From: Sporosarcina pasteurii
GTDB taxonomy: Bacteria; Bacillota; Bacilli; Bacillales_A; Planococcaceae
Assembly: GCF_041295575.1 (NCBI RefSeq)
Contig: NZ_CP160452.1
Span: 1,674,001-1,738,000, forward strand
DNA: 64,000 bases
Reading direction: 5' to 3'
Part shown: positions 52,077-60,573 of the stretch, piece by piece
Position numbering within the stretch: the first letter of the stretch is position 1
Layout of the letters: every line of letters begins with the position of its first letter
Notes under the pieces: model-generated
Seen by the model: only the letters and a program-made list of their open reading frames with translations
What the model was told of the DNA's origin: nothing
Databases searched by the model: none
Position numbers and translations under genes: made by a program

Positions 52077-53609
52077 CTATGACTGATAAGTATCTATCGA
52101 CGTTTCAGGTGTCGTACTGAGATCTTTAATTTGTTTTGTCTTTTTTGGATCATTTACATAACTGTCAACTACAGAACTTGTATCTGGTTTAGTCATATAG
52201 CTGATCCCGACCATTACAATCGTATTGGCAATTAAACCAATAAGACCAGGATGTATTTCAAAAGGTGTTGTCGATGCAAATATTTGGAAGTAGAAGTTGA
52301 CCGCAAAGCCCACCACTATTCCTATAAATACACCTTTAGTTGTCACGCGTTTCCAATACAGTGCACTTAGCACACCTGGCGTAAACTGAATGATTGAACC
52401 ATAAGCCCCTAATAATAAAGCTACTACGCCTTGTCCGCCGAATACCGCGATACAATATGCAAGAGCTCCAATCAGTACTACAGCACTTCGCATAATCAAT
52501 AGGGTCACTTTATCTGATAAATTCGGAAACATATTTTTAATAACGCCATCTGTAAATTCCATTGACGCACTATGTGTAATGACATCAGCACTCGACATTG
52601 CTGCGGCTAATGCTGCTGCACCTACTAGGCCATATAACCAGCCTGGCAAGGATAAAAATGTCGTAATGAGATAAGGTAATATTTGATCGGATTCGCCGAC
52701 AGCACCAACATCAACAACCCCAACCGCAGCGAATCCTGCAAGTAATAAAGGGATAATTAATAATGCAAATAACGGATAAGCGATGACCGTCTTTTTTATC
52801 GTCACAGCATTTGATGAATAGGATCTTGCAAACATATGCGGCCACATAAGAAACCCTATGACGGAAACTAATATGACCGAAGTAAAGGCAGTAGTGGACA
52901 TTGTTGAACCCTCTACTCCAATTCGAAGGAAATCAGGATCAGCTGCTGCAATTTTTGAAAACATTTCGTTTGTCGTCCCGTGCATTTTCTTTACTATCAT
53001 GATTCCTACAACCCAAGATACCGAAATCATTAATGCTCCTTGGAACACGTCAGACCAAGCTGCTGCGCGTAATCCGCCTGTTGCCACATAAGTTACGACA
53101 ATAGCATAAGCAACCAAAGCGCCAAACCAAAAAGCAATTCTTCCTTCCGTCATGATATTAAAAATAATAGCCATTCCACGTAATTGAGTAGCTAAATATT
53201 GAATACAAGCAAAGAAGGCAATGAACCCAACAAGGATCCCAAGTGCTTTACTTCGAAAGCGCGTCTGTAGAAAACCGACCAATGAATAAAGATTGAATTT
53301 ACGTCCAATTCTTCCGATTTTTGGACCGAGAATATACCAAGGCAAAAGTGAAAATGCTAAATAAGCCAGAATGTAAAACGAAGGAGCGCCGCGTGTAAAT
53401 GCCCATCCTGGTGCACCTAAAAATGAAAAGGCGCTAAAAATGGCTCCACCCATTAAAAACCAAGTTAAGAATAATCCTAAACCTCTACCTGCGGTAGTAA
53501 ATTCTTCTAATGACGCTTTGTTCGTACCTCTACCGGCCATTACACCAACAATAAGTGCAATAACTAAATACAACACCATAATTAACATCGATATTTTCCA
53601 ATCTTCCAT
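52077..53609 (-). CDS. Sodium:solute symporter (SSS family)
   Basis: Na+-coupled uptake protein with about 13 TM helices (510 aa). Seen: AGRGLGLFLTWFLMGGAIFSAFSFLGAPGWAF at the N-terminal Na+-site helix, and GLVGAAALAAAMSSADVITHSASMEF, the SSS signature. Likely imports the substrate of the catabolic island. Starts 4 nt after the small partner gene. Confidence 0.93.
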   Translation of the reverse strand: MEDWKISMLIMVLYLVIALIVGVMAGRGTNKASLEEFTTAGRGLGLFLTWFLMGGAIFSAFSFLGAPGWAFTRGAPSFYILAYLAFSLLPWYILGPKIGRIGRKFNLYSLVGFLQTRFRSKALGILVGFIAFFACIQYLATQLRGMAIIFNIMTEGRIAFWFGALVAYAIVVTYVATGGLRAAAWSDVFQGALMISVSWVVGIMIVKKMHGTTNEMFSKIAAADPDFLRIGVEGSTMSTTAFTSVILVSVIGFLMWPHMFARSYSSNAVTIKKTVIAYPLFALLIIPLLLAGFAAVGVVDVGAVGESDQILPYLITTFLSLPGWLYGLVGAAALAAAMSSADVITHSASMEFTDGVIKNMFPNLSDKVTLLIMRSAVVLIGALAYCIAVFGGQGVVALLLGAYGSIIQFTPGVLSALYWKRVTTKGVFIGIVVGFAVNFYFQIFASTTPFEIHPGLIGLIANTIVMVGISYMTKPDTSSVVDSYVNDPKKTKQIKDLSTTPETSIDTYQS

Positions 53610-53613
53610 CTAC

Positions 53614-53826
53614 TTATACCTCCTCTTTATCTGGGTCAATGAAATATAGAATAAGGACTGCTATAAAAGTAATGACAATCCATAATATGATCCAGAATAA
53701 ACTGTATGGAAGTCCCAGTATGAATGGATAGGTTTTATTACCAAAGGTAAATATCGGAAATAGAACCGTTGAAAACAACAATGTGCTAATAATGATGTAG
53801 TACGTACGAAAACTTCCAACACTCAT
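53614..53826 (-). CDS. Small membrane partner of the symporter (DUF3311-like)
   Basis: 70 aa, two TM helices (about 8-28 and 38-60), GTG 53835 or ATG 53826; the latter has AGAGG 8 nt upstream. Small two-helix proteins of this type commonly precede SSS transporters; the LPYSLFWIILWIVITFIAVLILYFIDP ending fits. Confidence 0.8.
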   Translation of the reverse strand: MSVGSFRTYYIIISTLLFSTVLFPIFTFGNKTYPFILGLPYSLFWIILWIVITFIAVLILYFIDPDKEEV

Positions 53827-53952
53827 ATAGGCCACCTCTTTGTGTCGTATTGATTGTTACATTAGAGTCTTTTAACTTAATCCTAATACAACATGAATTG
53901 TCGCTGATCCTATGCTACGTATTATTCTTTCTACGCTATTACGGACATCTGT

Positions 53953-53997
53953 TTAAAAAATATGTAGCCCTAGATTGTTATGTCTATGACTACATAT
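53953..53997 (-). terminator. Terminator after the DUF1028 gene
   Basis: Minus strand ATATGTAG / CTACATAT stem with a 22-nt loop, then TTTTTT. It separates the monooxygenase operon from the symporter-aspA genes. Confidence 0.65.
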
Positions 53998-54021
53998 GTT
54001 ATTTACTATGAGTATTGCAAA

Positions 54022-54705
54022 TTATTCGTCGCCTAGAACTCCATATGACGGAGCAATTTCGGGTGTAATTGCTCTTATTCGATACTCTTCAGCTTGTGGG
54101 CCATAAACTTCCCACGCCCTTTTCAAATCTTCAAGTGGTTGGTCACTGTAATCCACTCGTAAATCTACATATGGGAAAGCATCCTCTTGATAAACTAATA
54201 ATCCGATGGAATGTTCTTGATCCAGCTCTCCACCCATCTCAAATCCTTTAGAAATAGCAGCAATTAACCGATCAGCCAACGTGCCTTTTGCATCCAAAAA
54301 GATTTTTCCCATCTGTTCCGGAATGTTAGGATCACTTAATAAATTCCCGATACTTGCAACGTTTTTAGCGGTAAATTCTCCATGGACTCCTAGAGCTTTA
54401 TTACCTGTAAAGACGGCTGAGTTACCGCTTGCATCAACGACGGCTAATTGACGATATTCTCTGAAGGGTGTCGCTTCCTTCATTGCATTGATTGCCGATT
54501 CCGCGTCAAAACCATTTTCTAAGACATTCAAACCGATATTGGCAAGTCTTGGGTCCGTAACGTTTTGCGTTAAAATCGCCCCAACGCCGTGCTTCGCCCA
54601 CGGACATCTTGCTCCTACTGAGGGACTGCTTGATGTAACAATAACCCCTAGTGCACCCGTTTCTTCACATCTTCCTGCGACTGAAAAAGTATTTGTAAAT
54701 TTCAT
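54022..54705 (-). CDS. DUF1028 family protein
   Basis: 227-aa protein with the Ntn-hydrolase-like beta pattern of DUF1028: FSVAGRCEETGALGVIVTSSSPSVGARCPWAKHGVGAILTQNVTDPRLANIGL, then AVFTGNKALG and NLLSDPNIPEQMG. Enzymatic role not established; the family often stands beside RidA and amino-acid catabolism genes. Good GGAGGG site. The 45-nt gap to the RidA-like gene suggests an operon. Confidence 0.85.
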   Translation of the reverse strand: MKFTNTFSVAGRCEETGALGVIVTSSSPSVGARCPWAKHGVGAILTQNVTDPRLANIGLNVLENGFDAESAINAMKEATPFREYRQLAVVDASGNSAVFTGNKALGVHGEFTAKNVASIGNLLSDPNIPEQMGKIFLDAKGTLADRLIAAISKGFEMGGELDQEHSIGLLVYQEDAFPYVDLRVDYSDQPLEDLKRAWEVYGPQAEEYRIRAITPEIAPSYGVLGDE

Positions 54706-54750
54706 GATTACCCTCCATTACTTCTATTTGATAGTTTTCTTATCTTGTAT

Positions 54751-55203
54751 TCATTCGCTAATTACTGCTTCAACATCAATTTCCATCAACATTTCAGGCA
54801 TTGCAAATCCGCTTACAATTAATCCCGTACTGCATGGATAGACACCTTTAAAATGCTCAGCAATTACTGGATATACTTTACTTCGGTCCTCACGCTTCAA
54901 AAGATAAACTGTCATCTTACAAATATCGTTAACTGATCCGCCAGCCTCTTCAATTAACTGTTTTACACAACGGCAAGCCATATCTGTCTGTGCAGCTACA
55001 TCACCAATGCCGTGGAAGTTACCTTCTAAATCGAAACCTGTTTGACCACGAAGAAAAATGCGATTACCAGCGCGGACAGCCATACTTAGCTCATTCACAA
55101 TATGGTGCTCCGGCTTTCCTAAATCTGAAGGGTAATATTCATCCGTCTTAAACTTTCTGAAACGTTGGATCTCCACTTTTTTTGTGTCTTCATAGATTGT
55201 CAT
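54751..55203 (-). CDS. RidA (YjgF/UK114) superfamily protein
   Basis: Small trimeric-type protein, 150 aa, related to imine/enamine deaminases. Seen: MAVRAGNRIFLRGQTGFDLEGNFHGIGDVAAQT and VYPVIAEHFKGVYPCSTGLIVSGFAMPEMLMEIDVEAV. The catalytic Arg of true RidA (in the ARSxV motif) is not at the expected place (CSTGLIV), so it is probably one of the Rid subfamilies without deaminase activity or with another reaction. Encoded between the FAD synthetase and DUF1028 genes. Confidence 0.88.
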   Translation of the reverse strand: MTIYEDTKKVEIQRFRKFKTDEYYPSDLGKPEHHIVNELSMAVRAGNRIFLRGQTGFDLEGNFHGIGDVAAQTDMACRCVKQLIEEAGGSVNDICKMTVYLLKREDRSKVYPVIAEHFKGVYPCSTGLIVSGFAMPEMLMEIDVEAVISE

Positions 55204-55227
55204 CTGTATATTCCTCCACTTTTCAAG

Positions 55228-55803
55228 TTATTTTTTTACTAATCTTTTCTCGTTCTGTTGAACAACTGGCTTGAGATAATTCCAACCTAGTAACTGATTG
55301 GCTTCATCTACTTCTCCTTTTAAGAATAACTCACGTATGCGTGTGGATGAAATGGTTTTTCCTGCACCACACAGTACCGGATCCAAAATGAACACATCAA
55401 AATACTTACGTAATGTATTCACATCGCCTTCTCGTCCTCTTCCAAAGCGAAAATCATGACCTTCGAAAATCTCCACTGGATTCAAATCCATCAATTCCTG
55501 CAGAAATCGCTCCACGCCCTGTGATATATAATCCGCATTGAATTGCGCAACAACCACGTGATCTACACCTAGCTTTTCAAGCATCGCTAATTTCTCAGAT
55601 AGCGAAGTTAGTAATTTCACATGCTGGAAAAAAACTTTTGGTGGCGGGTCGAATGTATACACAACAAGTGGCACACCCAATTCCACAGCCTGCTCACGAG
55701 CTTGCCTCACTAATGTTTGGTGACCAATATGAAGTCCATCTAACGCACCGATAGTTAGAACACACTCCGGAAGCTTTAATGTTTTGGATTTATGAACTTG
55801 CAT
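55228..55803 (-). CDS. FAD synthetase domain protein without riboflavin kinase
   Basis: Related to the N-terminal adenylyltransferase half of RibF: TIGALDGLHIGHQTLVRQA (nucleotide-binding GxxDGxHxGH), EIFEGHDFRFGRGREGDV, and KTISSTRIRELFLKGEVDEANQLLGW. At 191 aa it stops after this half, and the kinase domain is missing. It would convert FMN to FAD, which fits supplying the HpaB-type monooxygenase encoded 71 nt upstream. Start ATG 55803 with AGAGG 8 nt upstream. Confidence 0.88.
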   Translation of the reverse strand: MQVHKSKTLKLPECVLTIGALDGLHIGHQTLVRQAREQAVELGVPLVVYTFDPPPKVFFQHVKLLTSLSEKLAMLEKLGVDHVVVAQFNADYISQGVERFLQELMDLNPVEIFEGHDFRFGRGREGDVNTLRKYFDVFILDPVLCGAGKTISSTRIRELFLKGEVDEANQLLGWNYLKPVVQQNEKRLVKK

Positions 55804-55874
55804 GCATGACACCTCTTCCCTCTAGTTTTCCTTACAAAAGTTGCGCTCTCTCACAATAGTGGGACAGCTAAACA

Positions 55875-57335
55875 TTATGATTGGAATGCTAGCGAAGACG
55901 ATAGATTCGCAGCTTTCATCACCATTTCACGATTTGGAGTCAAATCATAATTATTAAAGACGGCTGCATGTTGCGCGAATGGCGGACTTTGTGCAAACAA
56001 TTCAAATGTAATTTGGTGACCTGCATAGGAAGAGTTCACCATGTCACGTGCAAAGTAAAGCAATTTCGCACGTTCTTCTGCACTCCACTCACCAACAGAA
56101 TAAAATCTATCAATATATTCCTTGATTTGTGGATCCGTCATAGTTTCCATGTCAGGTGTCACAGCTAATTGTCCACCTACTAACTCACGTGCCAAATGTG
56201 CCATTTCAGGGAAATGTTTTAGCGCAAACACACGACCTGTATATAGAAGAGACTGGTTAGGCATCATTAATCCACCTGATGACAATTGCGCTTCCGAAAC
56301 TGCAGCTGTCAGATGGGCATTAATCGTTTCACGATAGTTGATTAGCTCAGATAGTTTTTGCTGAACTGCAGGGATCTTTGTCAAACCTGTTTGCTCAACA
56401 TTTAATAATGCAGCACCGATTAGATAATCCGCTCTTCTTAAAATTCGTAGTACATAGTTGTATGAAGAATAACGGTGTACCGTTTCACGAATATATTTCG
56501 CTGACTCTAAATTACGGTGGAATAGCACATTCTCCCAAGGTATTAGCACGTCATCAAAAATCAACAATGTATCAATCTCTTCAAATTTACTAGACAGTGG
56601 GTAGTTTACTGGATCTTTTCCAGCTCCAACAGGAGATCGACAAATATGTTTTAACCCTGGGGAGCCCATATCACAAATGAATCCAACTGCATAGTTTTCC
56701 ATATTGACACTGGAATTTGACCAGTTAGAAATCGTCGGTTTTACGAATGCTTGATGTGCATAAGCAGCGGCAGTTTCAAACTTTGCACCACGCACTACAA
56801 TTCCTTTATCATTTTCAGCAACGATATGAAGGAGTGTTCCACCATCTTCACCGTTGATTAACTTACTGCGGTCTCCTTTTGGATCGGTGTTGGCTGAAAC
56901 GTGGAATAAATCCTCTTTTGCCACACGCGCAACATGATGTTTAATATTTTCTGCATAGGTCGGGTCAATTTCATTCAAACGGTCTTGCGCGTCATATAAT
57001 GACCACATTTCTCCGATTGTTTCATCCCCTACACGATAGACAACTCCACCTAGATCATCTAAAACGGTTTCTACATACGTACGAATACCTTTTAGGTCAT
57101 CCTTTGTTTTTGGAAGTTTAAATGCACGGCAAATTTCATCGCCATCCGAAAGCTTAACAGTCAATTTGTCTTTGTACTTCGCTTCATGATTCATATCATA
57201 CATACGTGCTTTTACATCGATGATTGGCTTGAATGCTGGATGATTTACAATGTCATATACTCTTTCTCCGTCAATATATACTTCTCTTCCATCATTCAGT
57301 GATCTGCGGTAATCGTCTCCTGTTAATAAAGCCAT
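55875..57335 (-). CDS. HpaB-type FADH2-dependent aromatic monooxygenase (large component)
   Basis: Oxygenase of the 4-hydroxyphenylacetate 3-hydroxylase family (two-component, FADH2 supplied by a reductase). 486 aa. Seen: GDDYRRSLNDGREVYIDGERV N-terminus, FHVSANTDPKGDRSK, MENYAVGFICDMGSPGLKHICRSP, FDDVLIPWENVLFHRN, and TGRVFALKHFPEMAHLARELVGGQLAVTPD. This family hydroxylates phenols but also other ring substrates, so the substrate is open. The gene is 37 nt after the fused reductase gene. GGAGG site present. Confidence 0.92.
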   Translation of the reverse strand: MALLTGDDYRRSLNDGREVYIDGERVYDIVNHPAFKPIIDVKARMYDMNHEAKYKDKLTVKLSDGDEICRAFKLPKTKDDLKGIRTYVETVLDDLGGVVYRVGDETIGEMWSLYDAQDRLNEIDPTYAENIKHHVARVAKEDLFHVSANTDPKGDRSKLINGEDGGTLLHIVAENDKGIVVRGAKFETAAAYAHQAFVKPTISNWSNSSVNMENYAVGFICDMGSPGLKHICRSPVGAGKDPVNYPLSSKFEEIDTLLIFDDVLIPWENVLFHRNLESAKYIRETVHRYSSYNYVLRILRRADYLIGAALLNVEQTGLTKIPAVQQKLSELINYRETINAHLTAAVSEAQLSSGGLMMPNQSLLYTGRVFALKHFPEMAHLARELVGGQLAVTPDMETMTDPQIKEYIDRFYSVGEWSAEERAKLLYFARDMVNSSYAGHQITFELFAQSPPFAQHAAVFNNYDLTPNREMVMKAANLSSSLAFQS

Positions 57336-57372
57336 TTAAATTCCTCCCTGGGTATCTGATTTTATATTAAAA

Positions 57373-58548
57373 TTAAATACTGCCACCTGCGTGACTAATA
57401 ATGTATTTACCTAGGTTTTTTGCTTCTTCTGTATGCTGTTTGACAATAGACTTAGCAGCTTCCTTATCTCCCGCTTCATACGCTTTCAATAAAGCTAAAT
57501 GATCATCAGCCAGTTTATTCAACTCTTCGCGTGCAGTACTACTATTTTCTTTAAATGCTTCTCGCAAAGCACTGCTCATAACTGCTTCAGCCGTCAGGCG
57601 GCGATAGGAGTCTAGTAAAGTAGCATTATTCGTTAAAGCAATCGTATAATCATGGAGTGAAATATTCGCCTCAATATATTTATCGATATCTGTAATACCT
57701 TTTTCTTTATCTGCCAACGTTTCTTCTACACGACTCCTGAAATCAGATAGTTCTTCATTAGATAGATTGCCAACTGTCTTTTCAATAGCCGCAACTTCTA
57801 GTGCACAACGTGTTTCCAAAGCTTCCGTTAGCATCTCAATACTTAGCGGAGTAACAGAGAAATCACCATTTTCACTACGTTTGATTAAACCTTCGCCTTC
57901 TAATTTGGTAAGAGCATAGTAGATTACTTGCCTTGGAACTTCTAGTGTTTCTGTCAAATTGGCAACATTGAATGGCTCCATTAGTTGAAAATCTCTTTTC
58001 AACACTTTACTTCGTAAATCTAGATAAACCATTTCATCATTGTGTGAAATGAAGCGTCCGAATTTTCCACGGTAGTAAGTCAATGGATTACGTTCTTCAG
58101 AATCCGCATGTATAACTTCTGCAAGGAACACAGAATGCGTACCGCCCGTCACTTCTTGTACGACCCTGCACTCCAGATGAGCAAGTGTATCTTTTAAGAT
58201 CGGCTCACCTAATTTCCCTTCAACCGTTTCAATACCTTTGAATTTATCAGATGAAGGTCTAGCAAACTGTAAAGCTATGTCCCCTTGGTCTTCATGCAGT
58301 ATGTTCACACCAAAAACCTTTGCTTGGGAAATTGCATTACAAGTCCCGGTCGCTTGGTTGATACATACTAGCAACATTGGAGGTTCAACTGATAGTGAGG
58401 AAACCGCACTTGCCGTCACCCCATAATTGACACCTTCATGCTTTGTTGTAATAACCGTAACACCGCTAGTAAAATGTCCGATTACATCCCGAAAGACTAA
58501 GTTATCCACCCTTTCTAGCTTTCCTTTTTCACTAATTTCTGTTCCCAT
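57373..58548 (-). CDS. Flavin reductase fused to GntR/FCD transcription regulator
   Basis: 391-aa fusion. Residues about 17-165 are an HpaC/DIM6-type flavin reductase (FTSGVTVITTKHEGVNYGVTASAVSSLS; GVNILHEDQGDIALQFA; HSVFLAEVIHAD). Residues about 175-240 are a winged HTH (ANLTETLEVPRQVIYYALTKLEGEGLIKR), and about 250-385 form an FCD-like helical domain (EALETRCALEVAAIEKTV; HDYTIALTNNATLLDSYRRLTAEAV). One chain thus supplies reduced flavin to HpaB and can probably bind DNA. The whole frame is intact. First gene of the operon. Confidence 0.93.
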   Translation of the reverse strand: MGTEISEKGKLERVDNLVFRDVIGHFTSGVTVITTKHEGVNYGVTASAVSSLSVEPPMLLVCINQATGTCNAISQAKVFGVNILHEDQGDIALQFARPSSDKFKGIETVEGKLGEPILKDTLAHLECRVVQEVTGGTHSVFLAEVIHADSEERNPLTYYRGKFGRFISHNDEMVYLDLRSKVLKRDFQLMEPFNVANLTETLEVPRQVIYYALTKLEGEGLIKRSENGDFSVTPLSIEMLTEALETRCALEVAAIEKTVGNLSNEELSDFRSRVEETLADKEKGITDIDKYIEANISLHDYTIALTNNATLLDSYRRLTAEAVMSSALREAFKENSSTAREELNKLADDHLALLKAYEAGDKEAAKSIVKQHTEEAKNLGKYIISHAGGSI

Positions 58549-58694
58549 CTGAATCCCTCCTAAACTAATTTACGGAAATAATCCTAAATGAGTCCCTTAT
58601 TCAACAAAAAATATAAAATCAGCATCTCTCTATAAAAGTAAAGCGAATCGGATTTACTTATTTTGTAGCAATTACTGTATAACCTTTTAATTAG
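58549..58694 (-). other. 5' leader of the monooxygenase operon
   Basis: About 140 nt between the predicted start near 58688 and the reductase ATG, with GGAGGG just before it. No clear hairpin found. Confidence 0.4.
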
Positions 58695-58723
58695 AATATA
58701 CGGATTATTTAAAATAATGTCAA
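58695..58723 (-). promoter_or_regulatory. Monooxygenase operon promoter with internal palindrome
   Basis: TTGACA (58723-58718), 17-nt spacer, TATATT (58700-58695) on the minus strand. The 15-bp perfect palindrome ATTATTTAAAATAAT (58704-58718) fills the spacer and touches the -35 box, a likely operator for the fused regulator. Confidence 0.75.
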
Positions 58724-59245
58724 CACTTTTTACTATTTCTTTTTTTTTAGACTTCAATAATAGCGAATTACTTTGAAAGCGATTACATTTATTCTGACAA
58801 TCATTTGGGCAATCCAAATAATTTCATTTAACAATAGTATATAAAATCATATGATAAAGTAGTTCTGACTACTACATATCCTCCCCCTTAAAAGCCAATG
58901 TCCTTAAGTAGACCGTAAAAATAGAGAATTTTTTATACTGGCTAAGTGAATTCATACCAGTCACTGAATTCCCTTGCTATTAATATACAGCACTAATTTT
59001 TAATGTCAATAACTTTTTGTATAATTTAGAAAATTTTATAAATACGCAGATATACAGTTACTCATAATCTCTTTATCTTTGGCCGATTAATTGAAACAAT
59101 GAATTTCATTTGATTCTTACAGTAACTTATGTGTATTCTTGTAATAATGCGAATATGCTTTTTACAACTATTAAGGAAAATTTACTTTGGTCAATAGTAA
59201 AAAGATCGATACAAATCGCTTGAAAATGATGAATGGAGGGTATCA
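58724..59245. other. Divergent promoter region, no gene
   Basis: AT-rich region between the divergent operons. No supported gene or RNA. A weak TTGATT-18-TATTCT pair at 59110-59139 could be the plus-strand promoter. Confidence 0.4.
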
Positions 59246-60571
59246 ATGAATAACCGAATTTCGGAAATGGTAGAGAACATAAAGGATCTATTGATTGAAT
59301 GGCGTCGAGATTTCCATACATACGCGGAAGCAGGATGGGTTGAATTTCGGACAGCCTCCCTTATTGCCTCACGACTATCTACTTGGGGATATGAAGTACG
59401 TGCAGGACGCGAGGTAATGGATGAAAGCACTCGAATGGGCGTTCCCGGCCAGGCGTATTTGGAAGAACAATTTGATCGTGCCCTCCAGCAAGGGGCTGAC
59501 ACAGAATGGGTTTCACAATTACGCTTTGGCTTTACTGGCGTTGTCGGCACTTTAGATACAGGTAGGCCAGGCCCGACCATTGGATTACGTTTTGATATGG
59601 ATGCCTTGGACCTGCAAGAGTCCTCTGATGACAGTCATTTTCCAGTAAAAGAAAGGTTCACCTCCGTCAACGACCGAATGATGCATGCTTGCGGTCATGA
59701 TGCACATATGGCAATAGGACTTGGCATCGCTTCCCTTTTAGCTGAATTAAAGGACAGTTTAAACGGCAAATTTAAACTTATTTTTCAACCTGCCGAAGAA
59801 GGCGTTCGTGGTGCAAAGTCTATGGTGGAGGCCGGAGTTGTTGACGACGTAGATATTTTCATTTCTCAACATATTGGTCTAGGTGCGGAACTAGGTGAAT
59901 TCGTTTGCAGTGATTTAGGATTTCTAGCTACTACAAAATTGAATGTTAGTTTTCAAGGCAAAGCCGCACATGCTGGAGCAAATCCTGAAGAAGGCAAAAA
60001 TGCTTTATTAGCCGCAGCAACGGCGACCTTAAATATGCATGCTATCTCTCCCCACAGTTCAGGAGAATCGCGAATCAATGTTGGGGTTTTACACGCAGGC
60101 ACCGGACGCAATATAATTCCAAATAAGGCAGAACTCCAAGTAGAAACGCGTGGCGCTACAACAGAAATAAATGAATACATGTATGAACGTATGAGAAAAA
60201 TCGTGCAGGCTGCTGGGGATATGTATGAGGTGGAAACACATATAGAAGAAGTCGGGGCAGCCCCAACATGTACTCCTAGTGAACATTTAGTAGCAGTCTT
60301 ACGGAAGAAAGCTAAATCAGTAAAAGGCATCCAAAAAATCACAAATACTTTTACATCTGGCGGTTCTGAAGATGCTACCTATATGATGTCGCGCGTTAAA
60401 GAAAACGGCGGGCAAGCTGCTTATGTAGTGTTTGGGACGACACTTAGTGCAGTTCATCATAATGAAAAGTTTGATATCGATGAAGAAGTCATACCATTAG
60501 CAGTAAAAACATTAGTACATTGTATCACACAATTTGATACTCCATTAGTGCCGTCAAACAGAGGAGAATAA
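59246..60571 (+). CDS. M20 amidohydrolase, AbgA-like (p-aminobenzoyl-glutamate hydrolase subunit A homolog)
   Basis: Metal-dependent hydrolase of N-acyl amino acids. N-terminal IEWRRDFHTYAEAGWVEFRTASL, GRPGPTIGLRFDMDALDLQE, ACGHDAHMAIGLG, FQPAEEGVRGAKSMVEAGVVDDVD and GSEDATYMM match AbgA of E. coli closely as I recall it, with 441 aa. No abgB or abgT gene lies near. Metal ligands present: C/H in ACGHDAH, Glu pair in PAEEG, His in SQHIG and HHNEKFD. Good GGAGGG site. Confidence 0.9.
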   Translation: MNNRISEMVENIKDLLIEWRRDFHTYAEAGWVEFRTASLIASRLSTWGYEVRAGREVMDESTRMGVPGQAYLEEQFDRALQQGADTEWVSQLRFGFTGVVGTLDTGRPGPTIGLRFDMDALDLQESSDDSHFPVKERFTSVNDRMMHACGHDAHMAIGLGIASLLAELKDSLNGKFKLIFQPAEEGVRGAKSMVEAGVVDDVDIFISQHIGLGAELGEFVCSDLGFLATTKLNVSFQGKAAHAGANPEEGKNALLAAATATLNMHAISPHSSGESRINVGVLHAGTGRNIIPNKAELQVETRGATTEINEYMYERMRKIVQAAGDMYEVETHIEEVGAAPTCTPSEHLVAVLRKKAKSVKGIQKITNTFTSGGSEDATYMMSRVKENGGQAAYVVFGTTLSAVHHNEKFDIDEEVIPLAVKTLVHCITQFDTPLVPSNRGE

Positions 60572-60573
60572 CT

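Noticed and set aside
58584..58817. 77-codon minus-strand frame upstream of the fused reductase
   Set aside because: It crosses the predicted promoter and leader, is AT-driven, and lacks a ribosome site.
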